DNA of 64,000 nucleotides from Paenibacillus alkaliterrae (GCF_021532375.1 NZ_JAKGAP010000002.1:288801-352800); one strand, 5' to 3'; positions 16,755 to 27,089 are shown, counted from the first letter of the stretch. A program made the numbers and translations. The notes: a model not told the origin generated them from the letters alone.

Positions 16755-19313
16755 ATGAATCAAGTGCAATTGCCAATTGAAGCGGTATTGCCGCAGCTTC
16801 TGGAGTCGTTGCGAAGCGGTGTTAACGCCGTACTTGTAGCAGAGCCTGGCGCAGGCAAAACGACCCGGGTGCCGTTAGCGCTCCTGGACGAACCGTGGCT
16901 ATCCGGAAAAAAAATAATTATGCTCGAGCCGCGCAGGCTTGCCGCAAGGTCGGCGGCGCAATTTATGGCGAAGTCGATAAGCGAGCAGGCAGGAGAGACA
17001 GTCGGTTACCGAGTCAGGCTTGACACCCGCGTGGGCGAGCGAACGCGCATTGAAGTGGTGACCGAGGGCGTATTAACGCGTATGCTGCAGGAGGACCCAG
17101 CGCTCGAGAACGTCGGCATTATTTTGTTTGATGAGTTTCACGAGCGCCATCTGCACGGCGATCTCGGGCTTGCGCTCAGCCTGCAAGCGCAGGCATTGCT
17201 TCGGGAGGATTTACGGATCGCGGTCATGTCGGCGACTCTCGACGCTGAGCCGATCTCCGAGCTGCTTGGCGGCGCTCCGATTATTAGAAGTGAAGGCCGC
17301 GTGTTTCCAGTCGAGACTTATTATGCTCCAGTACGCATAACCGGATCAATCGAGCCGTACATGGGACGGACGATTGTGGAGGCGCTCCGGGTTCATGTGG
17401 GAGATGTGCTCGCTTTCTTGCCCGGTGCTCCGGAAATCCGTCGAACGGCAAGATGGCTTTCGGAACAGCAGCTCTCATCGACAGTCCGCGTCGAAGAGCT
17501 TCACGGCAGCCTGCCGCTGGACAAACAGGATGCTGCCGTATCCCGCTCTGCCGAAGGTGAGAGGAAGGTTGTGCTTGCTACCTCCATCGCGGAATCAAGC
17601 TTAACGGTCGAAGGGATTACTATCGTAGTGGACAGCGGATTGATGCGTGTCCCTCGCTTCTCGCCGCGAACGGGAATGACGCGGCTGGAAACCGTTGCGG
17701 TTTCCCAGGCTTCCGCCGATCAAAGAAGGGGCAGGGCGGGACGACTGGCTCCAGGCGTCTGTTATAGGCTATGGACCGAGCCCCAGCATCCCTATTTGCC
17801 CGAGCAAAGCAAGCCGGAGCTTCTTGAAGCGGATCTCGCTTCGCTGGCGCTTGAGCTGGCGGTTTGGGGCATACAAGATCCGCTTGAGCTGGCGTGGCTT
17901 ACCCCGCCTCCCGAAGCATCATATGAGCAAGCTGTTTCTCTATTGCGGCAGCTTCAGGCCATTGACGAAAGCGGCAAGCCGACAACCGAAGGGGCGCGCA
18001 TAGCGAGATTCGGTTTGCACCCTCGGCTCGGAGCCATGATTATGCGGGCCGCGGAGCTCGGTGCTACCCGCATCGCCTGCGATTTAGCCGCATTATTAAG
18101 CGAACGCGATTTACTTCCGCAGGAACGAAATGCAGATGTTCAGCTTCGGTTAGAGCTGCTCTATCGGTTAACGGGCAGAGCTGTAAATCCGCATCATGGC
18201 GGGAGACCCGATCATCCCGGCATTGGAGCTGCCTATCGCATAGTGACGCAGGCTGACCAGTGGGAGCGACTGGCGAATCAGCATAAGGCAGTAACGAAGG
18301 CAGGGGAGCCGGGCTCGAAGGCGTCGCGAGCAGATATGAGTGAGAAGCTTATACCATTAGGCGTATTGCTGGCGCTAGCCTATCCCGACCGAATCGCTCA
18401 GCGCCGAAGCGATGGACGTTATTTGCTGGCTAACGGGAGGGGAGCGGTGCTGCCCGAGCTGCAGTCATTATCGCGTGCATCCTTTCTTGCGGCTTGCGAG
18501 CTGGACGATGCCGGTACGGAAAGCCGAATAAGGCTGGCGGCTGAACTGAGCCAGAATGAAATCGAACAGTACTTAAGCGATTATATAACGGTTGAAGACG
18601 CATTGGAGTGGGAGGCGGCTGCCGGAGCCGTCCGAGCAAGGAGACGGGTACGATTAGGCTCGATTATATTGAGGGAGACGCCCCAGCAGAAGCCGGATGA
18701 ACAGCAAGTGGCTGATCTTATGTTATCGGTCATTCGGCAAACGGGCTTCGGCATGCTGCCGATGACTAAGCAGGCCAAGCAGCTTCAGTTACGCATGAAG
18801 CTTATGGGCCTCAGCGGCGATGATTGGCCTGGCGCCTCCGATGAAGCGCTGCTTGCGACAATGGATCAGTGGCTAAAGCCGAATATTTATGGAATGAAGA
18901 GCCGTTCGGATTTGCAAAAGCTGCCGATGCATCAGCTGCTGGAGAACATGCTGTCCTGGCAGCAGAGACAGGAGCTGGACGAACAGGTTCCGACACATAT
19001 CATCGTCCCCAGCGGCTCGCGTATCCCCATTGATTACAGCGATCCGGACAACCCTGTACTTGCCGTACGGCTGCAGGAGCTGTTCGGCATGAATGATACG
19101 CCCCGCCTTGCAAGAGGCCGGCTCCCTGTCACGCTTCACTTGCTGTCGCCGTCCCAGCGTCCGGTTCAAGTAACGCGGGATTTGAGGAGCTTCTGGGATC
19201 AAGCCTACTACGATGTGAAAAAGGATTTGAAAGGCCGGTATCCGAAGCATTATTGGCCTGATGATCCTTATACGGCGATTCCAACCCATCGGACAAAGCC
19301 GAGGTCTACCTGA
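16755..19313 (+). CDS. hrpB: DEAH-box ATP-dependent helicase HrpB
   Basis: 852-residue DExH helicase. Walker A EPGAGKTT lies near residues 34-41, DEFHERHLHGD follows (DEFH box, about 130), then MSATLD and QRRGRAGRLAPGVCYRLW (motif VI). The HrpB C-terminal region ends with PVQVTRDLRSFW and RYPKHYWPDDP. The start is the ATG at 16755 after AAGGAGT; an in-frame ATG seven codons upstream lacks a site. The cellular role of HrpB in Firmicutes is not well defined. Confidence 0.93.
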   Translation: MNQVQLPIEAVLPQLLESLRSGVNAVLVAEPGAGKTTRVPLALLDEPWLSGKKIIMLEPRRLAARSAAQFMAKSISEQAGETVGYRVRLDTRVGERTRIEVVTEGVLTRMLQEDPALENVGIILFDEFHERHLHGDLGLALSLQAQALLREDLRIAVMSATLDAEPISELLGGAPIIRSEGRVFPVETYYAPVRITGSIEPYMGRTIVEALRVHVGDVLAFLPGAPEIRRTARWLSEQQLSSTVRVEELHGSLPLDKQDAAVSRSAEGERKVVLATSIAESSLTVEGITIVVDSGLMRVPRFSPRTGMTRLETVAVSQASADQRRGRAGRLAPGVCYRLWTEPQHPYLPEQSKPELLEADLASLALELAVWGIQDPLELAWLTPPPEASYEQAVSLLRQLQAIDESGKPTTEGARIARFGLHPRLGAMIMRAAELGATRIACDLAALLSERDLLPQERNADVQLRLELLYRLTGRAVNPHHGGRPDHPGIGAAYRIVTQADQWERLANQHKAVTKAGEPGSKASRADMSEKLIPLGVLLALAYPDRIAQRRSDGRYLLANGRGAVLPELQSLSRASFLAACELDDAGTESRIRLAAELSQNEIEQYLSDYITVEDALEWEAAAGAVRARRRVRLGSIILRETPQQKPDEQQVADLMLSVIRQTGFGMLPMTKQAKQLQLRMKLMGLSGDDWPGASDEALLATMDQWLKPNIYGMKSRSDLQKLPMHQLLENMLSWQQRQELDEQVPTHIIVPSGSRIPIDYSDPDNPVLAVRLQELFGMNDTPRLARGRLPVTLHLLSPSQRPVQVTRDLRSFWDQAYYDVKKDLKGRYPKHYWPDDPYTAIPTHRTKPRST

Positions 19314-19343
19314 TCGGCTCGCCAAGAAAGGAAGGTTCATAAC

Positions 19344-19634
19344 ATGGCTTACTATTTATTTATTATTTATATGGTGCTTGTTAATAGCTGCACCTTCTTG
19401 TTAATGGGCTATGATAAACAGCGCGCCAAGCGGCAGCGCAGGCGCGTGCCGGAGAAGCGGTTGTTTCTGCTCAGCGCGATTGGCGGCGCAGGAGGCACCA
19501 TGCTTGGCATGAAAGTGTGGCGACATAAGACGAAGCACCGAACCTTTACGGTCGGCATGCCGTTTCTGCTTGGACTAAATTTAATGATCGTGATTGGCTG
19601 CATTTGGCTCGCTGGCGTAAATGCCAATTCCTGA
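19344..19634 (+). CDS. DUF1294 small membrane protein
   Basis: 96 residues, two hydrophobic helices flanking a basic loop. The pattern MGYDKQRAKRQRRRVPEKRL followed by LSAIGGAGGTMLGMKVWRHKTKH is typical of the DUF1294 family, whose function is unknown. It follows hrpB by 30 bases with a GAAAGGAAGG ribosome site. Confidence 0.85.
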   Translation: MAYYLFIIYMVLVNSCTFLLMGYDKQRAKRQRRRVPEKRLFLLSAIGGAGGTMLGMKVWRHKTKHRTFTVGMPFLLGLNLMIVIGCIWLAGVNANS

Positions 19635-19664
19635 TTGCTATGATTACTCCTGCTGTGGTATAGT
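19635..19664 (+). promoter_or_regulatory. Possible promoter for helD
   Basis: TTGCTA (19635-19640) and TATAGT (19659-19664) are 18 bases apart in the gap before the HelD gene. The -35 element is weak. Confidence 0.35.
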
Positions 19665-19709
19665 GTGAGTTCGCTTTTTTTACCATACACTACTTAGGAG
19701 GTAACTGAC

Positions 19710-21785
19710 ATGACCGTTCAAAGTGCCTATCAAGAGGAGCAACAAAGGTTAACGGAATCCTTGCAAGACATCCATGCCCAGCTGCAAGCAATCGGTCCGC
19801 GCTACAAAGGAGACGATTTCACCGAGCAGATGCTCGATTTGCAGCAGGAGGAACGGAGACTAAGGCTTGAGATATCGAAGAAGGAGCCGTATTTCGGCCG
19901 GATCGACTTCCAAGAGCTGCCTGCAGGCGAGCAAAAGCCGCTATATATCGGCAAAGCCGGCGTCGCGAAGCAAGGCGGCAATGAGCTGCTGGTCATCGAT
20001 TGGCGCGCGCCGGTCGCGAGTATCTTTTATTCTTTTACATGCGGTGAAGCGCCGGCGGCTTATGATTCGCCCGACGGCGAAATTACAGGTTATGTCCATT
20101 TAAAACGGAATTTTATGATTCGTCAGGGAGAGATTGTCCGTTTGGTCGATAGTTACGTGCGCGGCCAAGAGGAGGGCTCGGTTACTGACGAATTTCTTTT
20201 ATACCGGTTGGGCGAAAATAAAGATAACAAGCTTCGCGATATCGTATCTACGATTCAAGGCGAGCAGGACAGGATCATCCGCGCGGATCGGGGCAAAGCG
20301 CTGTTCATTCAAGGGGTTGCGGGTTCGGGAAAAACAACGGTGGCCCTGCACCGAATAGCCTTCTTGCTCTACCAATATGCAGACCGGATGCGCGCGGAGC
20401 GGATGATCATATTCGCGCCGAACCGAATGTTTCTTGACTATATATCCGGGGTGCTGCCGGAGCTTGGCGTAGGCGACATCCAGCAGACGACGTTTAACGA
20501 TTGGTCGATTGAACTGCTGGATAATACGGTTAAGCTTAGCGATCCTTCTCTCTCGATGGCGTATTGGTTCGAGGAGCATCGAACGGCAGAAGAAATCGAG
20601 CATGCCTCCGGCAGATTCAAAGGAAGCTTGGCTTTTAAGGCGGTTATAGATGAACGGATTGCTGATTTCGAGAAGCGAATCGTCCCTGCTGCTTCCTTTG
20701 TGCCTATCGACGGTCTCGAGCTTCCCGCTGAGCAAATGCGGGAATGGTATGAGACGGATTACGGCGAAGAGACGCTTATGAAGAAGCGAGACAGGCTCGT
20801 TAGCCGCATACGCCGATGGTTCGAGTCCGAGCTTAAGCTCAAAGGCGTTGCCGATAAGAAAATAAGAGCGAAGGCGCTCGCAAAATTTAATAGCTTCACG
20901 AAGAAAATTCCTGCTTACTCCTCTACAGAGCTGTATGGCTCGTTGTTTCATGGGAAGCTGGCCGCCGCCAGCGTTCCGAAGCGGATAGCAGCCGATACAG
21001 CCGAAAGGCTTAAACGCGGAGAAGCCGCGGCAGAGGATTTGGCGCCGCTTGCTTACCTACAGCTGGAGCTGTTTGGCCTGCCGAAGCAAGCTTTTGACCA
21101 TATCGTCATTGACGAGGCTCAGGATTATTCACCGTTTCAGCTTGAGGTATTACGCAGATGTCAACGGACGGCATCCATGACCGTGCTCGGCGATTTGCAG
21201 CAGGGAATCCATGCGTATGCCGGCGTTCAAAAATGGTCGGAGCTGATCGAATTGTTTGAAGAGGAGCAAATCGGATTCTATGAGCTGAATCGAAGCTACC
21301 GCTCAACGATGGAAATCATTGAATTCGCGAATAAAATATTAGGCGGAATGACGGGAGCCGTGAAGCCGGCCGTGCCTGTGTTCCGGAGCGGGGACGCGGT
21401 TGTCACTAAGAAGGTGTCTAACGGGATTTGGCTTGCTTCGATCGAAGCTTCCGTACGGGAAATGCAAGCAAAGGGCGAGTACGAGACGATCTCGGTCATT
21501 GGGCGAACTGCACTGGAGTGCGAGCGGATCTATGAGAATTTAATAGACAGGGGCTTAGAGGCATCGCTCGTACAAAGCAAGCAGCCGGCATACGGCGGCG
21601 GCTTATCGGTCGTCCCGGTCTATCTGTCGAAGGGACTGGAGTTCGACGCGGTCCTGATCGCCGATGCAGGAGATGAAGCATATGCACCTCTCGATGCTAG
21701 GCTTTTGTACGTCGGCTGTACTCGGGCGCTACATAAGCTAATGCTGCTGTATAGAGGTAATCTCACCTCCTTGATCGGCGAATAA
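19710..21785 (+). CDS. helD: HelD-like superfamily 1 helicase (RNA polymerase recycling)
   Basis: 691-residue UvrD-like ATPase. An N-terminal helical coiled-coil region (residues 1-65, with charged QEEQQRL and DLQQEERRLR segments) precedes Walker A QGVAGSGKTTVALHR near 202. IDEAQDYSPFQ (Walker B), ELNRSYRST and KGLEFDAVL (motif V) follow. This is the architecture of Gram-positive HelD, which removes RNA polymerase from stalled complexes. It is somewhat shorter than the Bacillus subtilis protein. The ribosome site is AGGAGGTAAC. Confidence 0.85.
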   Translation: MTVQSAYQEEQQRLTESLQDIHAQLQAIGPRYKGDDFTEQMLDLQQEERRLRLEISKKEPYFGRIDFQELPAGEQKPLYIGKAGVAKQGGNELLVIDWRAPVASIFYSFTCGEAPAAYDSPDGEITGYVHLKRNFMIRQGEIVRLVDSYVRGQEEGSVTDEFLLYRLGENKDNKLRDIVSTIQGEQDRIIRADRGKALFIQGVAGSGKTTVALHRIAFLLYQYADRMRAERMIIFAPNRMFLDYISGVLPELGVGDIQQTTFNDWSIELLDNTVKLSDPSLSMAYWFEEHRTAEEIEHASGRFKGSLAFKAVIDERIADFEKRIVPAASFVPIDGLELPAEQMREWYETDYGEETLMKKRDRLVSRIRRWFESELKLKGVADKKIRAKALAKFNSFTKKIPAYSSTELYGSLFHGKLAAASVPKRIAADTAERLKRGEAAAEDLAPLAYLQLELFGLPKQAFDHIVIDEAQDYSPFQLEVLRRCQRTASMTVLGDLQQGIHAYAGVQKWSELIELFEEEQIGFYELNRSYRSTMEIIEFANKILGGMTGAVKPAVPVFRSGDAVVTKKVSNGIWLASIEASVREMQAKGEYETISVIGRTALECERIYENLIDRGLEASLVQSKQPAYGGGLSVVPVYLSKGLEFDAVLIADAGDEAYAPLDARLLYVGCTRALHKLMLLYRGNLTSLIGE

Positions 21786-21822
21786 GCGGTTAATAGACTG
21801 CTTAATTAAATCAAACATGTGA

Positions 21823-21852
21823 ACGCCGAATCCGATACACCCGATTCGGCGT
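21823..21852. terminator. Inverted repeat between helD and ecsC-like gene
   Basis: A perfect 10-bp inverted repeat (21823-21832 and 21843-21852) lies in the 92-base gap. The following bases are only moderately T-rich, so it may be a weak terminator for helD. Confidence 0.5.
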
Positions 21853-21877
21853 ATTACTTGTTTAAGAAGGGGTGTGA

Positions 21878-22720
21878 ATGCTTGTGCAGCATGTCTTTGA
21901 TACAAAAGAACAGCTGGCCGCGGCTTTGCGCGAAATAGAAGCGTGGGAGCGCGAGCAGAAGGATTTATGGTTTTGGGAGAAGCTGGGTCGTCTTCCATTC
22001 ATGCTTCTTGATAAGGTTACGCCAAAATTTATCCAAGAAAAGCTCAGACAGGCAGTGGATGAAATCGGCGGATACATTCAGAACGGCGGGAAGTATCTCG
22101 TTTCGGAGCGGTCTGTAATGGATCGTCTGCAACGGAATGCCGAACAAAGCATGGCGGAGAGCGATACGGAACTAACGATCGATAACGTGGCAGCAATGCC
22201 GCTTTCAGCTATGAATCTCACTGCGGCGCAGCTGTCCTCGAGTCGCTCTACAATGGCGACGCTGCAAGGCGCGACGACCGGCATTGGCGGTATTTTTACC
22301 TTAGCGGTTGATATTCCGGCCGTGCTCGGTTTATCCCTGAAGATTATCCAGGAAATCGCGATTTGCTATGGCTTTGATCCAAAGCTGAAGGAAGAACGCG
22401 TATTCGCCGTGAAGGTCATGCAATTCGCATCATCCGATATCGTAGGCAAGAAAGCGATTTTGGAGGAGCTGAGCGATTATCATACAGGGCACAAAAGCAA
22501 TCAGATGATGTCACAGCTGCAGGGCTGGCGGGAGGTCGTTGCGGTTTATCGGGATAATTTCGGCTGGAAAAAGCTGTTTCAGATGATCCCCGTCGCCGGT
22601 ATGCTGTTCGGGGCGTTTATTAACCGCGGCATGCTGAACGATGTGGCGGAAGCAGCAACAATGCTGTACCGCAAACGCAGAGTGTTGCTAAAGCTGGCGG
22701 AGGGCGAGGCTGCACGATGA
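21878..22720 (+). CDS. EcsC family protein
   Basis: 280 residues. The amphipathic N-terminus (YIQNGGKYLVSERSV), a central LQGATTGIGGIFTLAVDIPAVLGLSLKIIQEIA-type helical segment (about residues 128-160) and a hydrophobic IPVAGMLFGAFINRGML stretch near the C-terminus match EcsC proteins. EcsC accompanies the EcsAB ABC transporter in Bacillus, but no ecsA or ecsB is here and the molecular role is unknown. The ribosome site is AAGGGGTG. Confidence 0.82.
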   Translation: MLVQHVFDTKEQLAAALREIEAWEREQKDLWFWEKLGRLPFMLLDKVTPKFIQEKLRQAVDEIGGYIQNGGKYLVSERSVMDRLQRNAEQSMAESDTELTIDNVAAMPLSAMNLTAAQLSSSRSTMATLQGATTGIGGIFTLAVDIPAVLGLSLKIIQEIAICYGFDPKLKEERVFAVKVMQFASSDIVGKKAILEELSDYHTGHKSNQMMSQLQGWREVVAVYRDNFGWKKLFQMIPVAGMLFGAFINRGMLNDVAEAATMLYRKRRVLLKLAEGEAAR

Positions 22721-22851
22721 TTTCTACAGTCTCCGGCAACTACCGGCATATGGAACCGCAGCTTTATTGAAATGGAGCGGACTCCGACTTTTCGCTATCA
22801 GACAGCTCCTTATTCATTATCTTAAATAACTCCAATGGAGGAATTATAAAC

Positions 22852-24000
22852 GTGGATTTTCAGATGCAATATTTATCCTTTTTCGTTATTCATACCGATG
22901 GGGAAGAGAGCGCGGCCTCATCCGGCAAACGGTTTAAGCATTATCAGACTCTTGATGAAGACACCTATGAAGATAGCGAAATCCAGAAGTTTCTGGATGA
23001 TGAATTTAAGCGGATCGTGAAGAGGAAGGTTGAACGCAATCCGAATTCGGCCGGCGCGCCGACGAAAATCGGACGTTTTATGGTCGAGCCTGGTTATGAG
23101 CTCGGCAGCAATCAAAACTATAATTTATTCCAGAGGCTGCGCGATGCGGACTCGAAGGAAAGATTCATCGGCATCGCCGACGAGCTGGTTCGCATTTATA
23201 TGGATACGAGCGCCGTTAGAGGGGGAGCCTTCATCATCGCTCTATCGAAGCTGAATACGTATTTCGACGAGCCGTTCTTATTTTTGCTGAAATGCGATTT
23301 CGAGCCGAAGATAGCCCGAATTTCCGACGAACGAAACCTCATCTCCCAAGTAGAGATGGCGATAAGCGCACGCAGCATCAAGTCGATTCAATATCCGCAT
23401 ATGCCCGAGGAGGGCATGCTGGAGCATTGGGATCTGAAAATTCATCAAGCCTCTCATGCCCGATACTTCGAGGATTTCTTGAAATACGTCTCCTATGAAA
23501 AACCGCTTCCCGAAGTTATGGGCGAGCAGGTCGTCGAGATGGTCCATCAATTCATTGCCGACAAATGGCAGGAGGATGAAAGCTCGGAACGCCGCGAGGA
23601 AGAGAATGCGGTAGAGGTATGGGCGGCTAGCGAAAAACGCGATTTGCAGGAATGGTGGTCGCAGGAGCAGGTTGAGGTTGCTGCGGCGGCGCTGGTGGAA
23701 CAAAAGCCGGATTTACCGTTTTCCTTCAAGCTGGATAGCGTGACGATCAAGGGACTTCTTGCCGATTTCGGCGCTGCCATCCACTTTGCTAAGCATAACG
23801 GCCGTTATCTGGCCGTCATCGAAGGGGATTCCTTTCAATTCGACAAGGGCATGTCGCCGGTTGAGCTGCTTCAGCCGCTCGATTTGGTCGATATCATGCC
23901 GCTGATCGGCACCAAGCAGCCGCCTCAGGAAGAAAATCCGGCACAAAGCTATGCCGTTACAAGCGAGTCTGCCGCCAGCGACGACGAAGTTCCTTGGTAA
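22852..24000 (+). CDS. Conserved Bacillales protein (probably DUF3900)
   Basis: 382-residue soluble protein starting with GTG after GGAGGAATTATAAAC. The N-terminus reads MDFQMQYLSFFVIHTDGEES. From memory this resembles the DUF3900 family, but that assignment is not checked. An acidic, Ser- and Glu-rich C-terminal tail ends in DDEVPW. There is no signal peptide or obvious enzyme motif, and the function is unknown. Confidence 0.65.
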   Translation: MDFQMQYLSFFVIHTDGEESAASSGKRFKHYQTLDEDTYEDSEIQKFLDDEFKRIVKRKVERNPNSAGAPTKIGRFMVEPGYELGSNQNYNLFQRLRDADSKERFIGIADELVRIYMDTSAVRGGAFIIALSKLNTYFDEPFLFLLKCDFEPKIARISDERNLISQVEMAISARSIKSIQYPHMPEEGMLEHWDLKIHQASHARYFEDFLKYVSYEKPLPEVMGEQVVEMVHQFIADKWQEDESSERREEENAVEVWAASEKRDLQEWWSQEQVEVAAAALVEQKPDLPFSFKLDSVTIKGLLADFGAAIHFAKHNGRYLAVIEGDSFQFDKGMSPVELLQPLDLVDIMPLIGTKQPPQEENPAQSYAVTSESAASDDEVPW

Positions 24001-24047
24001 CGCTTCACGAATGTATTGAATTCATGTATAAAGGAGAGGCTGTATAA

Positions 24048-24407
24048 GTGGATAACTTATTTTTTATAGAAATTGGCATGGGATGCGACCTGCACGGTCA
24101 AAATATTACGAAAGCATCGGTACGAGCGGTTCAAAACGCGATTCATCACAATTCAATGCCGGGACTTCGTTCCGTGCTGCCAGGCGGTACTTTAGACAAT
24201 ATGAGGGTGCGCGTGAAGCTGGCATTGCCTTGCGATAAAGAGCTTTTGGATGTCGAGCAGGTGAAAGCAGTGCTGCCTTACGGTCAAGTGACGGTCGAGC
24301 TGGTTGACGGCGGCATGCTCACGACGAGCGGTGTTGTCCTGCCCGATAAAGATGACAAAAACGATCTGATTTACGTAGTTATTGCATCGGTTGAGGTAGG
24401 CTTCTAA
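24048..24407 (+). CDS. Lin0512 family protein
   Basis: 119 residues, GTG start after AAAGGAGAGG. The pattern FIEIGMGCDLHGQNITKAS, VQNAIHHNSMPGLRSVLPGG and VKLALPC is that of the Lin0512 family, small proteins that often bear putative acyl-chain or ring-forming folds of unknown biochemical role. It is co-directional with the preceding conserved protein. Confidence 0.85.
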   Translation: MDNLFFIEIGMGCDLHGQNITKASVRAVQNAIHHNSMPGLRSVLPGGTLDNMRVRVKLALPCDKELLDVEQVKAVLPYGQVTVELVDGGMLTTSGVVLPDKDDKNDLIYVVIASVEVGF

Positions 24408-24437
24408 TAGCATCACCATAGCAAGAGGGAGACGACG

Positions 24438-25751
24438 ATGGTTTTAAAGCTTACATTATTTGCGTTGCTGCTCGTATTTACGGCATTCTTTGTCGCGACG
24501 GAGTTTGCCATTATCAAAATGCGTGCAAGCCGCGTTAACCAGATGGTGGCCGAAGGAATAAAAAACGCTAAAGCGGTTAAGAGAGTAACGACCAATTTGG
24601 ATGGGTATTTGTCTGCCTGTCAGCTAGGCATTACGATTACGGCGCTTGGACTTGGCTGGCTCGGTGAACCAACCATAGAGAAAATTTTGCATCCTTTGTT
24701 CGATCGTATGCAAATTGAAGGCGAGTTAAGCTCGCTGCTGTCGTTTATCATTTCTTTTGTCATTGTTACCTATTTGCATGTCGTACTCGGAGAGTTATTT
24801 CCAAAAACGCTCGCTATCATCATGTCGGAGAGGATCAGTCAGCTTACTGCTCCGCTTATCATTATCTTTTATAAGGTGATGTACCCGTTTATTTGGCTGC
24901 TTAATGGTTCGGCGAACGGTTTAGTTCGTCTGTTCGGCTTTAAGCCGGCGAGAGAGCATGAGGCTCATTCGGAAGAGGAGATCCTCATGATTGTCTCCGA
25001 AAGTTATGAGAGCGGCAAAATTAATATGAGCGAATTCGGTTACGTTAGCCGTATCTTCGAATTCGATGAGCGGCTGGCGCGAGAAATTATGGTTCCCCGC
25101 ACAGATATGATTTGTTTATATATAAACCAGTCGCGGGAAGAGAACGTGGCGACCATTAAACGTGAGCTGTATACGAGATTTCCGGTTGCCAAGGGCAGCA
25201 AGGACAACATTATCGGCATTTTGAACACGAAGCAGTTTTTTCTGCATTATGATACAGATCGCGAGCTTGATATACGGACGCTTCTGCAGCCCGTCATGTC
25301 CGTGCCGGAAGTAACGCCGATCAAGAAGCTGTTGAAGAAGATGCAGCAGGAAAGAGTGCACATTGCCATACTGCTTGACGAGTATGGCGGTACCGCGGGT
25401 CTCATTACGATCGAAGATATCATCGAGGAAATCGTAGGGGAAATTCGCGATGAGTTCGACGCGGATGAGGTCAAAGAGATCGAGCTCATCGGGCAGCAGC
25501 GGTATCTTGTGGATGGCAAGGCGCTTATCAGTGAGGTTAATGAGGCAACCGGAACGGAATTGGAATGCGTCGATGTGGATTCGATCGGGGGCTGGTTATT
25601 CAATCAAAAGCCGGATCTGCCTGTCGGAGAGCCCTGGGTATATGAGAATTTGACGTTTATTATTCGCGAGCGTGACGAAAACCGGATTCGCAAAATTGAA
25701 ATTCATACCGATTTATTGGAAAATGAGATTAGCGAATACGGACATGCATAA
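24438..25751 (+). CDS. CNNM/CorC-HlyC hemolysin family membrane protein
   Basis: 437 residues: a DUF21 membrane domain in the N-terminal 190 residues (ALGLGWLGEPTIEKIL, VVLGELFPKTLAI), two CBS domains (about 210-335, with REIMVPRTDMICL and DEYGGTAGLITIEDI) and a C-terminal CorC/HlyC transporter-associated domain. Family members are linked to magnesium efflux or homeostasis in Bacillus (YhdP/MpfA type). The name hemolysin is historical. Confidence 0.88.
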   Translation: MVLKLTLFALLLVFTAFFVATEFAIIKMRASRVNQMVAEGIKNAKAVKRVTTNLDGYLSACQLGITITALGLGWLGEPTIEKILHPLFDRMQIEGELSSLLSFIISFVIVTYLHVVLGELFPKTLAIIMSERISQLTAPLIIIFYKVMYPFIWLLNGSANGLVRLFGFKPAREHEAHSEEEILMIVSESYESGKINMSEFGYVSRIFEFDERLAREIMVPRTDMICLYINQSREENVATIKRELYTRFPVAKGSKDNIIGILNTKQFFLHYDTDRELDIRTLLQPVMSVPEVTPIKKLLKKMQQERVHIAILLDEYGGTAGLITIEDIIEEIVGEIRDEFDADEVKEIELIGQQRYLVDGKALISEVNEATGTELECVDVDSIGGWLFNQKPDLPVGEPWVYENLTFIIRERDENRIRKIEIHTDLLENEISEYGHA

Positions 25752-25803
25752 GCTTATAGAGAATCATCCTTGAAAATTCAATAAGTTAGGGGGGGAGCGT
25801 GCG

Positions 25804-26592
25804 TTGGATGATTTAATAAATGCCATCATTATGGGCATTGTAGAAGGACTGACCGAGTTTTTGCCCGTATCGTCAACCGGTCATTTGATATTGACTGGCG
25901 AGCTATTGAACTTCACTGGCGATCGGGCCAAAACATTCGAGGTCGTCATACAATTCGGCGCTGTGCTAGCCGTTCTCGTTCTGTACAGGCAGCGCTTTGC
26001 AAGTCTGCTTAATTTCAAGGTCGGCAGAAGCTCGGGGCTGAACGCCTTACATATTTTACTCGCCATGATTCCCGCCGGCATATGCGCCGTACTGCTGCAC
26101 GGAGTGATTAAGCAATACTTGTTCGGACCGCAAACGGTCCTGATCGGGCTCGTCGCAGGCGGGATATTAATGATTATTACCGACAGAGTGAAGAAGAAGC
26201 CGGTTACCGAGGAGCTTGACGAAATTACCTATAAGCAGGCTTTTGCGGTCGGCTGTTTCCAGGTGCTCGCGTTATGGCCTGGCTTCTCCCGTTCAGGGTC
26301 TACAATATCGGGAGGCATGCTGTTCGGAACAAGCCAGAAGGCGGCCGCCGAGTTTACCTTTATCGTGTCCGTGCCGATTATGGCAGGGGCGAGCGGAGTA
26401 GATCTGCTGAAAAGCAGTGAGTTTCTAACGATGGCGGATCTGCCATTATTTCTGATCGGTCTTATCGCAGCCTTCCTTATAGCAATGATTGCAGTCGTAA
26501 CGTTTATCAATATGATGAAAAAGATTAAGCTTTCCTGGTTCGCTTATTATCGTTTTGCGCTTGCTGCCCTTTTTTATTTTATTATTTTGTAG
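25804..26592 (+). CDS. uppP: Undecaprenyl-diphosphatase
   Basis: Membrane phosphatase (BacA family) that recycles undecaprenyl pyrophosphate to the carrier lipid for peptidoglycan synthesis. 262 residues, about eight helices. Catalytic motifs are [14 protein letters not shown] (residues about 15-28) and PGFSRSGST (about 160). TTG start after GGGGGGAG. It is the last gene before a bidirectional terminator. Confidence 0.94.
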   Translation: MDDLINAIIMGIVEGLTEFLPVSSTGHLILTGELLNFTGDRAKTFEVVIQFGAVLAVLVLYRQRFASLLNFKVGRSSGLNALHILLAMIPAGICAVLLHGVIKQYLFGPQTVLIGLVAGGILMIITDRVKKKPVTEELDEITYKQAFAVGCFQVLALWPGFSRSGSTISGGMLFGTSQKAAAEFTFIVSVPIMAGASGVDLLKSSEFLTMADLPLFLIGLIAAFLIAMIAVVTFINMMKKIKLSWFAYYRFALAALFYFIIL

Positions 26593-26606
26593 GTTCAATA
26601 TTTGAT

Positions 26607-26637
26607 AAAACCCACCTTCTGCCGAAGGCGGGTTTTG
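26607..26637. terminator. Bidirectional terminator between uppP and DUF3817 gene
   Basis: A 12-base inverted repeat with one mismatch (26607-26618 and 26625-26636) has A residues on the left and T residues on the right, so it can stop transcription from both converging genes. Confidence 0.8.
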
Positions 26638-26659
26638 AATGTTGATCATGCTTGACAGC

Positions 26660-26953
26660 CTAAGAATGATCCCGAAGCAGCTTTCTGTCCAGAACGAATG
26701 GTCCGAAGGGGAGGAAGGAAGCGATAACGGCGAGAGCGACTTTCACGAACGACCAGCGGTGCGTGATCCATACATTGAGAACAGCCAGAACATAGAGAAC
26801 GAATAAGAGTCCGTGCAGTCCGCCGACAACGGTGACAACCTGCGGAATGTCGGCCCAATATTTGAGCGGCATCGCGATCAGCAGCAGCACGAGAAACGAG
26901 ATCCCTTCATAAAATCCGATGAAACGAAGGCGGCCTATTGCGGTTTTAAACAT
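26660..26953 (-). CDS. DUF3817 small integral membrane protein
   Basis: 97 residues, three predicted transmembrane helices. GRLRFIGFYEGISFLVLLLIAMPLK-type N-terminus (residues 7-31) and the VVGGLHGLLFVLY and FGPFVLDRKL segments identify DUF3817, whose function is unknown. It is convergent with uppP and has its own promoter in the gap to its right. Confidence 0.85.
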   Translation of the reverse strand: MFKTAIGRLRFIGFYEGISFLVLLLIAMPLKYWADIPQVVTVVGGLHGLLFVLYVLAVLNVWITHRWSFVKVALAVIASFLPFGPFVLDRKLLRDHS

Positions 26954-27089
26954 TTGTTTACCTCCATTTGAACATTTGAAGTTAAGTCATTCGAGGGACT
27001 AAGCCCGTCCATAATCATTCTACAATTTCTGAGGCCGCTTGTTCCACCGATTTGTGAACATTTTTGATCTCTTTGCGATTATGGGGTGA

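Noticed and set aside
20199..20951. Long minus-strand open frame inside helD
   Set aside because: It is antisense to a well-matched HelD gene, has no motif and no ribosome site.
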